Assembly (NCBI GenBank): GCA_963834405.1
Contig: CAWIBX010000002.1
Coordinates: 62,001-126,000, forward strand
DNA from: Bog-473 sp963834405
GTDB lineage: Bacteria; Actinomycetota; Acidimicrobiia; Acidimicrobiales; RAAP-2
Reading direction: 5' to 3'
Length of the DNA: 64,000 nt
Positions 37,366 through 45,322 of this stretch are shown piece by piece (the stretch's first letter is position 1; the number at the start of each line of letters is the position of its first letter). The notes below the pieces were generated by a model, which saw only the letters and a program-made list of their open reading frames with translations, was not told where the DNA came from and did not search any database. A program made the position numbers and the translations under genes.

Positions 37366-38311
37366 CGCCACCTCCGGGACCGCCGGGGAAGCCGCCGCCG
37401 CCGAAGAAGCGGCCGCCCGCGCCACCGGTGCAGCTGCCGCCGCTGCTCGGCGTAATCCGGACAATGGAGGCCGTCACGGATCCATTGCTGGCCGACGGGC
37501 CTAACGCCGTCACACAGTCACCGACGGCGAGGTCCGTGGAGGCCGCCGATTGCGTTGCGCTCACCGGCGTGGAGCTCGTCGTGGTGATCTTGAGGGTCTC
37601 TGTCTTGGGCGGCGTGGGCTTCTTCGTGCTGGAGCTCTTCGAGTTCTTCGTGCTCTTCGAGTTAGAGGACGATGGCCTCGCGAAGCTTCCACCGGAGATG
37701 TCTATGCCCGACAAGGTCAGTGTCTTTCCGTTGATCGCGGTCACCTTTCCAGAGGCGATGGCCAGCGAAGCAAGCTGCTTACGGAAGTTCGATCCGGACG
37801 CACCGCCCGGAAAAGAGGGACGGGTGCCGCCGCCGCCGCTGCGGAAGAACCCTCCACCGGCGCCACCGGGACCTCTACCGCCCCCGAAGGTGCCGCCGAC
37901 CGCCCCACCGTTCGTCGTGGTGCGTCCGAGACCGGTGCACGAGCCAGACGAGCTCGGCGTGGTCACCGTGATGCTGCGGGCCGCGACGGTGGTCTTCGAG
38001 GACTTCGACTGCGTCCCCGTCACCGAGACGCAGTCACCGGCAGCCAGCGAGCTCACCGACTGGGACACCGTCTTCGAGAACTGTGTCGTGCTCGTCCAGT
38101 TGACCGTCGTCTGGCCGGTGCTCGGATTCTGCACCTCCATGCTCGAGGCATTGAGCGCGGCCACGCTGCCGCTGGCGGCCATGGGCGCAGCTGTTGCGGC
38201 ACCCGCCGTCGAGGCGAGAGCGGTAGCAACAACGACAGCCGTGGCGCCGACGCCGGCGCCGAGGACGCGGGCCCATCGGCGGGTGGTGCGTCCGCTGCTC
38301 AGTGTCTCCAT
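37358..38311 (-). CDS. Secreted DUF5666-like protein
   Basis: The 317-residue protein has a signal sequence (VLGAGVGATAVVVATALASTAGAATAA) and two copies of an OB-like unit: ASGSVAALNASSMEVQNPSTGQTTVNWTSTTQFSKT..GDCVSVTGTQ and SGKVTAINGKTLTLSGIDISGG..VGDCVTALGP. A Gly/Phe/Pro-rich linker and a tail (FFGGGGFPGG) surround them. DUF5666 proteins are periplasmic or secreted with unknown role; here it is inside an ABC efflux operon and probably works in the same export step. Confidence 0.7.
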   Translation of the reverse strand: METLSSGRTTRRWARVLGAGVGATAVVVATALASTAGAATAAPMAASGSVAALNASSMEVQNPSTGQTTVNWTSTTQFSKTVSQSVSSLAAGDCVSVTGTQSKSSKTTVAARSITVTTPSSSGSCTGLGRTTTNGGAVGGTFGGGRGPGGAGGGFFRSGGGGTRPSFPGGASGSNFRKQLASLAIASGKVTAINGKTLTLSGIDISGGSFARPSSSNSKSTKNSKSSSTKKPTPPKTETLKITTTSSTPVSATQSAASTDLAVGDCVTALGPSASNGSVTASIVRITPSSGGSCTGGAGGRFFGGGGFPGGPGGGGA

Positions 38312-38380
38312 TTCGTGTATTCCTCTTTCCTTGTCTCGGTGCGCCTATGACGGCGTATGGGTCGGGCGATGTGTATCGGG

Positions 38381-39631
38381 TTACTCGTTCCGCAATGCGT
38401 CAATGGGCGCCAGCGCGGCCGCCCGGCTCGCGGGGTAAACCCCGAAGAGGACGCCGATGGCGAGGGCGATGGCGAGGGCGCCGACCGTGGCGGTCGGGCT
38501 GGTGGAGATGGGGTCCCCGATCAGGCCGGGGAGATAGATCACCCCGAGCATCCCAGCTGCGACCCCGAGCACGCCTCCCACGAGACCGAGCACGGACGCC
38601 TCGACCAGGAATTGGCGCCGGATGGCCCGTGGGGCGGCGCCCAGGGCCTTGCGCAAGCCGATCTCACGGACTCGCTCGGTCACTGACACGAGCATGATGT
38701 TCATGACGCCGATGCCGCCGACGATGAGCGATATGGCCGCGATTCCGCCCAGCAGGATCGTCAGGGTGTGGTCGACAGACGTGTTCGCCGCGATGAGCGA
38801 CTGCTCCGACGTGATCGTGAAGTCGGCGTCGGTTGGGTTCGTGATCCCGTGCAGCTGCAGCAGCAGGTGGTCTGACTCCTGGTAGGCACCGGTGAGCTGG
38901 GCCGTCGAACGGGCCTGAACCGCGATGGAGCTGACCGAGTTGCGAGTCGTGCCGCCGAAGATTCGCTCCGCACCGGTCGTGATGGGGATGATCGCCGTGT
39001 CGTCGGGATCGCTGCTCGTGCCCGACGACGACGACGTCGAGGAACCCGTCGAGGTGAGCACGCCGACCACGGTCAACGGGACACCGTCGACATCGACTGT
39101 CTGGCCCACAGGGTCCCCGCGGGTGAACAACTCAGATGCGGTGGTGGCGCCGAGCACGACCACAGCACCATGGGCCTGGACATCCTGGTTGTCGATGAAC
39201 CGACCCTCGGCGAGCGTGCGACCGCGCACCGGCAGCCACGTCGGCGTGGTTCCCTGCACCGTGGTCGTCGCGGTCTCGCTTCCTGCGGTGAGGACCTCGC
39301 TGCTCGACGTGATCGGGGCGACTGCTTTGACGTCGGGAGCGTCGACGGGGTTGGAAAGAGCGGAGACATCGGCCATGGTGAGCGTCTCCGCGCTGCCGAG
39401 CGCCCCTCGGATGCCGCTGCTCGACGTCGAGCTTCCCGGTGTGATGGTGAGCACGTTCGACCCAAGCGAATTGATCTCCGAGGTCACCTGGCTGGACGCA
39501 CCTTCGCCGAGGCCGACGGCGATGATGACGCCGGCGATGCCGATGAGGATCCCGAGGACGGTCAGGAAAGAGCGCAACCGGTGAGAGAGCACACCGTTCA
39601 CGCCGGTGCGGAGGGTCTCCAGCCAGCTCAC
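38381..39631 (-). CDS. MacB-like ABC transporter permease
   Basis: The 416-residue protein has the MacB topology: N-terminal helix (LRSFLTVLGILIGIAGVIIAVG), a large periplasmic domain with TITPGSSTSSSGI, and three C-terminal helices (FtsX domain). It moves peptides, lipoproteins or drugs rather than pumping across the inner membrane in one step. GTG start overlaps the ATPase stop (GTGA). Confidence 0.9.
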   Translation of the reverse strand: MSWLETLRTGVNGVLSHRLRSFLTVLGILIGIAGVIIAVGLGEGASSQVTSEINSLGSNVLTITPGSSTSSSGIRGALGSAETLTMADVSALSNPVDAPDVKAVAPITSSSEVLTAGSETATTTVQGTTPTWLPVRGRTLAEGRFIDNQDVQAHGAVVVLGATTASELFTRGDPVGQTVDVDGVPLTVVGVLTSTGSSTSSSSGTSSDPDDTAIIPITTGAERIFGGTTRNSVSSIAVQARSTAQLTGAYQESDHLLLQLHGITNPTDADFTITSEQSLIAANTSVDHTLTILLGGIAAISLIVGGIGVMNIMLVSVTERVREIGLRKALGAAPRAIRRQFLVEASVLGLVGGVLGVAAGMLGVIYLPGLIGDPISTSPTATVGALAIALAIGVLFGVYPASRAAALAPIDALRNE

Positions 39632-40380
39632 CGGATACTCTCCAGGTAGCGATCGTCGTTCTCGGTCAGCAACCCGTCCCGAATACCCACTACCCGCCCT
39701 GCCGCCGACGCAACCTCCTCGTCGTGCGTGATGAGCATCAGCGTGCGGCCCGTGTCATGGAGCTCGCCCATCAGGCGCAGCACGTCCGCGGCCGACACCG
39801 AGTCGAGGTTGCCCGTGGGTTCGTCGGCCAGGATGAGATCGGGCTCGCTTACGAGCGCGCGGGCGACCGCGACGCGTTGCTGCTGGCCTCCAGAGAGCTC
39901 CCCAGGGCGGTGCTGAACACGGCCGGCCAGACCAACGCGCTTCAGGGCTTCCATGGCCCGTTCCTTGCGCTCGGACCGTGACACGCCGGCGTAGACCAGT
40001 GGCAATTCCACGTTCTGCCAGGCGGTCATGGACGCCAGCAGGTTGAACTGCTGGAAGACGAACCCGATGCGGCGGTTCCGGACTTCGGCGAGGTCGGTCT
40101 CGGTCATGTGGCTGACGTCCTCACCGGCCAAGTGGTAGCGACCTGACGTGGGGACATCGAGGCACCCGAGTATGTGCATAAGGGTCGACTTGCCCGAGCC
40201 GGACGGCCCGATCACGGCGACGTACTCGCCCTCGGTGACGGAGAGACTGACGCCGCGGAGCGCCGCCACGGAGATCGACCCGGTCCGGTAGACCTTCGTC
40301 ACCTTCTCGAGCTCAATCACGGTGTCCCGCACGGTGGGGACCGGCGCTGTGCCCAGGGGTGGTGTGACGCTCACACTCAA
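39628..40380 (-). CDS. MacB-like ABC transporter ATPase
   Basis: The 250-residue protein has Walker A GPSGSGKST, Q-loop VFQQFNLLASM, signature LSGGQQQR, Walker B LILADEPTGNLDS and the H-loop ITHD. It belongs to the LolD/MacB (MJ0796) class that pairs with FtsX-type permeases. Start TTG 40380 overlaps the adaptor stop; GTG 40374 is possible. Confidence 0.93.
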   Translation of the reverse strand: MSVSVTPPLGTAPVPTVRDTVIELEKVTKVYRTGSISVAALRGVSLSVTEGEYVAVIGPSGSGKSTLMHILGCLDVPTSGRYHLAGEDVSHMTETDLAEVRNRRIGFVFQQFNLLASMTAWQNVELPLVYAGVSRSERKERAMEALKRVGLAGRVQHRPGELSGGQQQRVAVARALVSEPDLILADEPTGNLDSVSAADVLRLMGELHDTGRTLMLITHDEEVASAAGRVVGIRDGLLTENDDRYLESIR

Positions 40381-41726
40381 CCCCCGCCACCGAAGACGCC
40401 GCCTCCGCCGCCGCCGCCACCGAAGACGCCGCCTCCGCCGCCACCGGGGAAGCCGCCACCGCCGCGCGTCCCGTTTCTACCGAAGAGCCCACCTGCCCCG
40501 CCGCCGGGGGCCTTGAACGTGATCTCCCGCTCCAGAACCTTGGCACCCGGGCTGATCCCGCTGGTGATTTGCGTCTCGCCGTTCTCGGCCGCTCCAACGG
40601 TCACGTCCTTGACGACATGGGCTCCGTTCACGACTTGGGTGACGGTGGCCTGACCGCTCGAGGTGTAGCTGATCGCTCCGGTGGGCACCTCGGTGACGTT
40701 GTTGAGCTGCTTGACGATGATGCTGACGTCAGCCGACCCGCCCGCGTAGAGGCCGGTCGGGCTGCCCGTCACGTTCACGACGACGGGGAAGGTCGTGACG
40801 TTGGAGCTCTGGCTGCCGACCAGGCTGATGGAGCCGACCGTTCCGTAAACGGCCGCGGTGGACCCCGTCCCGGTGATGTCGACCTGGTCGCCCTCTGTGA
40901 TCTGACCGATCTGCGTGTCGTCGACGGAGGTATTGATGATGTAGGAGTCGGTGCCGATCACGACGATCTGTCCCGATGAGCTGCCACTCGACCCAGTGCC
41001 GGTCGATGCGCTGCTGCTGACGGCACCGCTCGCGCCGCTGCTGCCGGCACCGCTCGCGCCGCTGCTGCCAGAGCCTCCGGACCCCGTGCCTGTGACCTGT
41101 TGCCCGGCCGTCAGGTTGACCTGCGCCACTGTTCCGGCGATCGTCGAGGTCAGCGAGGCGTTGTTCAGGTTGGTCTGTGCCGTCGAGACGGACGACTCGG
41201 CCGATGTGAGGGACGCCTCGTCCGAGTCGAGCGTGCTGGTCGATGCACCTGACGCCTCGTCGCTGGAAAGGCGGTCCTGAGCGGAGGTCAGCGACGCCTC
41301 TGCGGCGTTCAGCTGCTCGCTGAGTACGGTCGTGTCAACGGTCGCCAGCACCTGTCCCGCCGTCACCGTCTGGCCCGTCTTGACGTCGACTGCGGTCACG
41401 GTGCCCGAGACGGGGAAGCTGAGACTGGCCTGGCTGGCCGGCTCTATGGTGCCTGAGCTGGCCACGGTCTGCTGGATCGTGCCCGTGGTCACGCTGACCG
41501 TCGTTGTGGTGATCGACAGGCCGGCAGGCGTCGCCGAGCCGGAGGTCAGCCACAGGGGCAACGCAATGGCCGCCGCGATGACGACGATCGCGGCTCCCAG
41601 GATGGGCCACCGGTAGCGCCGCCACGCGGACGGACGCTCCGGTGGCGGGACGTTCTCGTCGTCGAGAGGCAGCTCCTCGGTGAGGTCCACCGGATCCTGG
41701 GTCTTGATTGCGCCCGTATCCACCAT
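40377..41726 (-). CDS. Membrane fusion protein (HlyD/MacA family), first of two
   Basis: The 449-residue protein has a single N-terminal helix (RWPILGAAIVVIAAAIALPLWLTSG), a lipoyl domain split by a short coiled-coil hairpin (TIEPASQASLSFPVSGTVTAVDVKTG..LTSTIAGTVAQVNLTAG) and a beta barrel. The C-terminus is a Gly/Phe-rich tail of about 40 residues. ATG at 41726 heads the operon adaptor, ATPase, permease, DUF5666, second adaptor. Confidence 0.88.
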   Translation of the reverse strand: MVDTGAIKTQDPVDLTEELPLDDENVPPPERPSAWRRYRWPILGAAIVVIAAAIALPLWLTSGSATPAGLSITTTTVSVTTGTIQQTVASSGTIEPASQASLSFPVSGTVTAVDVKTGQTVTAGQVLATVDTTVLSEQLNAAEASLTSAQDRLSSDEASGASTSTLDSDEASLTSAESSVSTAQTNLNNASLTSTIAGTVAQVNLTAGQQVTGTGSGGSGSSGASGAGSSGASGAVSSSASTGTGSSGSSSGQIVVIGTDSYIINTSVDDTQIGQITEGDQVDITGTGSTAAVYGTVGSISLVGSQSSNVTTFPVVVNVTGSPTGLYAGGSADVSIIVKQLNNVTEVPTGAISYTSSGQATVTQVVNGAHVVKDVTVGAAENGETQITSGISPGAKVLEREITFKAPGGGAGGLFGRNGTRGGGGFPGGGGGGVFGGGGGGGGVFGGGG

Positions 41727-41852
41727 GCCCCCAGTTCAGACGAGCGGTTTCACAACGAGCCGAATTCCAGCTGTGAGTCCGCTTAGGGTTTTATGTAAAA
41801 GCCACCTAAAGGGCCAGGTCAGAACGCTGCGACGCACAAGTGGCACCACCGA

Positions 41853-41858
41853 TAAGGT
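41853..41858 (+). promoter_or_regulatory. Putative leaderless -10 box of the following small gene
   Basis: TAAGGT ends 8 bp before GTG 41867 and supports that start over the earlier GTG at 41840. Confidence 0.4.
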
Positions 41859-41866
41859 CACGGCCG

Positions 41867-42154
41867 GTGCGCCATGCGACAGTCGATGACCTGAAGGGCG
41901 TGAGCACTCTCTTGGAGGAGCTGCGGGATGTACCGGGCTTGGTCGAGCGCCGGCCAGGGACGTTCTACTGGCGGTCGCGCGCCTTTCTCCACTTCCACCA
42001 CGATCCGAGCGGCATATACGTGGACGCCAAGCTCGACGGGGACGAGTTCGAGCGCCGGCGGGTCACAACGGCGGGGGAGCAGGGCCGCTTCCTTGCCTTG
42101 GTGCGCCGAGCCGTCGGCGGTACCGCCACACCGGATGCTCAGACCACACGGTAA
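41867..42154 (+). CDS. Small conserved protein, function unknown
   Basis: The 95-residue product (LLEELRDVPGLVERRPGTFYWRSRAFLHFHHDPSGIYVDAKLDGDEFERRRV) resembles short actinobacterial proteins with a MmcQ/YjbR-like central strand. Function unknown. GTG 41867 is chosen because of the -10 box; GTG 41840 would add nine residues. Confidence 0.6.
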   Translation: MRHATVDDLKGVSTLLEELRDVPGLVERRPGTFYWRSRAFLHFHHDPSGIYVDAKLDGDEFERRRVTTAGEQGRFLALVRRAVGGTATPDAQTTR

Positions 42155-42234
42155 CGGCTGTGCCTCACAATCGCGTACCGATTTGTGGTTTCCGATCCCC
42201 GTCGGCCCTCCTGACTCGGAGTGAGGAAGTGCTG

Positions 42235-42780
42235 TCATTCGAATTCGGCCGAGGCCGAGGAACGGCCCGGCGGGGGAGCAGTGGACGTGGGGGAGGGGTC
42301 GCTCCCCCACGGAGTCCTTGCGAAGTTCGGACGCTCAGCGCGTCCTTTGACGTCTCGGAGCATGCGACGCACGGCGCGACGGTGACCGGTGCTGCCAACG
42401 ACGAGCGTGCGGTACAGCGTGCCGTGCAACCCCGGGAACCGGGCCCGACTTTCCGCCTCGACGCGGGATCGGCCCTGCCCGAGATCGGTTATTCGGAATA
42501 TGAGCGAGTACTCGGCAAACCGGTGCGCGCCGCTCAGGTGCCAGCGCCAAGGGCGCTCGGACCGGAGGACGTGAAAGCCGGGTAGGGCCGAGCCCGCCGC
42601 CTCGGATGGTCCTTCGGCGACTCGGTCGTCGCATCCCAGGACAAAGGCAAGGGCTTGTGCCGGCGCGCCGGCCATCAGTCCACCGACCAAGCACGTGAGG
42701 GCCACCCAGCAGCGTTCCGGCGAGGCCCCGACGTCAATCCCCAAGGTGTCGATGAAAGGGAGCTCGCGGTCGTCGTTCAT
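42235..42780 (-). CDS. SRPBCC/DUF2867-like protein
   Basis: The 181-residue protein reads as a START-like fold (FIDTLGIDVGASPERCWVALTCLVGGL, then FHVLRSERPWRWHLSGAHRFAEYSLIFRITDLGQGRSRVEAESRARFPGL). A ligand-binding or polyketide-cyclase-like role is possible; no catalytic residue is evident. A GGAAAG Shine-Dalgarno precedes ATG 42780. Confidence 0.6.
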   Translation of the reverse strand: MNDDRELPFIDTLGIDVGASPERCWVALTCLVGGLMAGAPAQALAFVLGCDDRVAEGPSEAAGSALPGFHVLRSERPWRWHLSGAHRFAEYSLIFRITDLGQGRSRVEAESRARFPGLHGTLYRTLVVGSTGHRRAVRRMLRDVKGRAERPNFARTPWGSDPSPTSTAPPPGRSSASAEFE

Positions 42781-42811
42781 GGGTTCTTTCCGAGTCCACT
42801 CGCCGCATGGG

Positions 42812-42855
42812 TGCTCGCGCAATTACGCAATTATGCTCGCGCAATTACGCAATTA
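42812..42855. repeat. 22-bp tandem direct repeat upstream of the transposase
   Basis: Two identical 22-bp units (42812-42833 and 42834-42855), each with the repeated core CGCAATTA, stand 42 bp before the transposase start. They may be transposase-binding subterminal repeats. A related but imperfect inverted core (TGAATCGCGCGA) overlaps the transposase stop at 44101-44112. Confidence 0.7.
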
Positions 42856-42897
42856 GGGTCCACCATAGGTTAACTCGCGAGGTAGTACGCTCTTCGT

Positions 42898-44103
42898 GTG
42901 GAGCTGTCGCCTGAGGAACTCACCGGGTTCTTCGACACGGTGCTGCCGCACTTGAACGAGCTACAGACTCGCGTGGTGACGGGCGCCATGGCGGTGGCGT
43001 TGGGTCGTGGAGGGCAGGCTCGCGTGGTCGAAGCGTCGGGGATGAGTTCTTCAACGATCTACAAGTCAGTTGCACAAGTGCGTGATGGGGTCGAGCCAAC
43101 TGATCGCCAGCGCGCCGTCGGCGGAGGGGACAAGCCGGCGACCGACAAGCAGCCCGGCCTGGCCGAAGCACTCGACGAGCTGGTCCATCCCTCGACGCGT
43201 GGCACGCCGATGTCGGCGCTGCGCTGGACACTGAAATCGACCTACGAGCTGGCCGGCGACCTCCAGGCCCAGGGGTATCGGGCCTCGGCGGAGCTGGTGC
43301 GCAGGTTGCTCCACCAGATGGGCTACAGCCTCCAGGCGCCGGCCAAGCAGAACGAGGGCACGTCGCACCCGGACCGCGACGGCCAGTTCGCCTACATCAA
43401 CAAGGTGGTGACGGCTCGGCTCAAGCTCGGTGAGCCGGTCATCAGTGTGGATACCAAGAAGAAGGAGCTGATCGGCAACTACGCCAACGGGGGGCGCGAA
43501 TGGCAACCGGCGGGCGAGCCCACCCGAGTGAACGTGCACGACTTCGCCGATCGGGCCCTCGGTGAATTCGCCAAGGCCATCCCCTACGGGGTCTACGACG
43601 TCGGCAACGACGAGGGCTGGGTATCGGTCGGCGACACCGCTGACACGGCCGAGTTCGCCGTCGAGTCGATCCGGCGCTGGTGGGACCAGATGGGCCGGGC
43701 CCGCTTCCCAGACGCCTCCACGCTGCTGATCACCGCGGATGCCGGCGGGTCCAACGGCCCGAGGGTGCGCGCCTTCAAGTACCACCTGTCCCAGCTCGCC
43801 GCCGAGACCGGCCTGAGCATCACCGTCTGTCATTATCCGCCCGGCACGTCGAAGTGGAACAAGATCGAACACCGTCTCTTCAGCTTCATCTCGCTCAACT
43901 GGAGGGGCCGGTCGCTGACCGACCTTCGCACCATCGTCGAGCTCATCGCCGCCACCAAGACCAAGGCTGGTCTCACCGTTCAATGCGGCTACGACCCGAA
44001 CTGGTACCCCACCGGCGTGAAGATCAGTGACCGTGACTACGCGGCCATCCCGCTACGGCCCCATGACTGGCACGGCGAATGGAACTACAGCATCGCTGCG
44101 TGA
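42898..44103 (+). CDS. ISAzo13-family transposase
   Basis: The 401-residue protein matches the ISAzo13/Rhodopirellula-type DDE transposase: an N-terminal helix-turn-helix part (SPEELTGFFDTVLPHLNELQTRVVTGAMAVALGRGG), the first Asp in VISVDTKKKELIGNY, the second in LLITADAGGSNG and the Glu in SKWNKIEHRLFSFIS. All three acidic residues are present, so it may be active. GTG start at 42898; no frameshift. Confidence 0.88.
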   Translation: MELSPEELTGFFDTVLPHLNELQTRVVTGAMAVALGRGGQARVVEASGMSSSTIYKSVAQVRDGVEPTDRQRAVGGGDKPATDKQPGLAEALDELVHPSTRGTPMSALRWTLKSTYELAGDLQAQGYRASAELVRRLLHQMGYSLQAPAKQNEGTSHPDRDGQFAYINKVVTARLKLGEPVISVDTKKKELIGNYANGGREWQPAGEPTRVNVHDFADRALGEFAKAIPYGVYDVGNDEGWVSVGDTADTAEFAVESIRRWWDQMGRARFPDASTLLITADAGGSNGPRVRAFKYHLSQLAAETGLSITVCHYPPGTSKWNKIEHRLFSFISLNWRGRSLTDLRTIVELIAATKTKAGLTVQCGYDPNWYPTGVKISDRDYAAIPLRPHDWHGEWNYSIAA

Positions 44104-44162
44104 ATCGCGCGACCTATCCCGCGGCAGGCCCTTAGTGGGCAAGTGTCCGACTCCCTGCCTTC

Positions 44163-44561
44163 TCATGATGCCTTCGTCCTGCCCTGAGCACTCCCGTAAC
44201 GCTCGACCACCTCCGCCTGGCTCCGGAGCCGGCGCGCCTCCTCGGTCCGTCCGAGCGTCTCGTAGTTCGCCGCCTGCTCCCTGAGGCCGGCAACCTCTTT
44301 GGCCAGAACCTTCTCCAGCTCGGGTAGAGGAAGCTCCCTCCGGGCCGCCTCGGTGGACGCCACGCCGCGCCCGGCCCCAGCCACGTGCGGGCTGGACGGG
44401 CGCCTCGAGGGGTCCGGGCCGGTCTCGACGGCCTCGGCGTTGTCGACCGCGGCGACAAGCAAGCGAAGCGCTGCGACCTCATCTGAGCGGCCCGATTTCA
44501 TGGCGTCGTTCAGGCCTTGGCGGATTCGCCGCCGCAAACGGTCTGCTGCTGTGTCGTCCAT
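44163..44561 (-). CDS. YqeY/GatB-tail-like protein
   Basis: The 132-residue protein has the GatB_YqeY pattern: LRRRIRQGLNDAMKSGRSDEVAALRLLVAAVDNAE, then LEKVLAKEVAGLREQAANYETLGR. YqeY-like proteins are helical, possibly tRNA-amidotransferase-related. TACGAT stands 10 bp before the ATG. It is on the opposite strand to the transposase. Confidence 0.75.
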   Translation of the reverse strand: MDDTAADRLRRRIRQGLNDAMKSGRSDEVAALRLLVAAVDNAEAVETGPDPSRRPSSPHVAGAGRGVASTEAARRELPLPELEKVLAKEVAGLREQAANYETLGRTEEARRLRSQAEVVERYGSAQGRTKAS

Positions 44562-44662
44562 GGCAACGCCGATCGTAACGACGGACCCCAGGAAGGCCGG
44601 GCAGCGCAGCCACACCTCGCTGGGCTCGGATCGTCTTCCTACCTGGGCTTCTTTCTGGGATG

Positions 44663-44690
44663 GACGCCGATAATGTCCATTATGTTAAGT
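44663..44690 (+). other. dif: dif-like XerC/XerD recombination site
   Basis: The 28-bp site has the canonical 11+6+11 layout: left arm GACGCCGATAA, centre TGTCCA and right arm TTATGTTAAGT. It matches E. coli dif in 21 of 28 positions, including ATAATGT, ATTATGTTAA and the final T. The right arm is the highly conserved XerD half. The site is in the intergenic region between yqeY and ridA, so it is not coding. It is likely the chromosome-dimer resolution site or a mobile dif module; no xer gene is nearby. Chromosome position relative to the terminus was not testable. Confidence 0.75.
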
Positions 44691-44836
44691 CAAGCAGAAA
44701 TGACGAGACGGGGTAACGCTCGGGCCGACGGGATGGCCCAGGGCTTTCCTCCCCCGCCGGGACCAGGCGCCCCGAGAGTCGCGTGGGTGTCGTCGTTAGG
44801 GTTGGCCCGCCGGAACGCGTCGGCAAGGAGGCGGCT

Positions 44837-45229
44837 ATGGGACACGAAGAGATCAACCCGTGGGAGTGGTCGAAAGGGTTCGGGTTCTCGCAAGCGGTCA
44901 AGCTGACCGAACCGCGCGAGTGGCTGGTGTGCTCCGGGCAGACCGCCATGGGCCCCGACGGGTCGCTGCCGGCCTCGTCCGACATGGGTGAGCAGGTCAC
45001 CGTGGCGCTGGACAACGTCATCACCGTCCTGGCCGACGCGGGCATGACGCCGGCGAACATCGTGAAGTCGACCATCTTCACGACAGATGTGGACGCCATC
45101 ATCGAGGTGCTCGCACCGGCGGCGCAGAAGATCCTCGGGTCGAGCCTGCCGGCCAGCACCCTGATCGGAGTCCCCCGGCTGGCCTTCGCGGAACTCAAGG
45201 TCGAGATCGAGGTCCTCGCAGCCCGCTAG
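44837..45229 (+). CDS. RidA/YjgF-family protein
   Basis: The 130-residue protein has the RidA fold pattern: VKLTEPREWLVCSGQTAMGPDGSLPA, GEQVTVALDNVITVLADAGMTPANIVKSTIFTTD and a C-terminal PRLAFAELKVEIEVLA. Canonical RidA deaminates reactive enamines/imines; the key Arg seen in archetypes (in ..R-x-x-V) is not clear, so it may be a variant. AAGGAGG Shine-Dalgarno precedes ATG 44837. Confidence 0.82.
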   Translation: MGHEEINPWEWSKGFGFSQAVKLTEPREWLVCSGQTAMGPDGSLPASSDMGEQVTVALDNVITVLADAGMTPANIVKSTIFTTDVDAIIEVLAPAAQKILGSSLPASTLIGVPRLAFAELKVEIEVLAAR

Positions 45230-45310
45230 ACATTCTGGGGGGCGCTGCATGGCCCGTCGCGGCGCAGATCTCCGGTGCAGGTCACATCCTGGGGGCGGAT
45301 AGGCCTCGTC

Positions 45311-45316
45311 TAGCGT
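45311..45316 (+). promoter_or_regulatory. Putative leaderless -10 box of the DUF2142 gene
   Basis: TAGCGT ends 6 bp before GTG 45323, with no Shine-Dalgarno. Confidence 0.4.
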
Positions 45317-45322
45317 CTGGGC

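Larger units (their letters stand above)
42812..44115 (+). mobile_element. Insertion sequence, ISAzo13-like (limits approximate)
   Basis: The element contains one transposase gene and the upstream tandem repeats. I found no convincing long terminal inverted repeats or target duplication, so both ends are approximate. It lies between an SRPBCC gene and yqeY, and does not appear to interrupt a gene. Confidence 0.45.

Noticed and set aside
40377..40470. GCC/CCG-rich short repeats near the end of the first adaptor
   Set aside because: They code the Gly-rich tail of the adaptor; too short and irregular for CRISPR or a replication origin.
42700..44250. Long terminal inverted repeats for the IS
   Set aside because: Comparison of both flanks gave only short, imperfect matches (AATTGCGCGA versus AATCGCGCGA), too weak to define ends.
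44670..44683. A repressor operator (ATAATG..CATTAT palindrome)
   Set aside because: The palindrome is part of the longer dif-like site, which explains it better.
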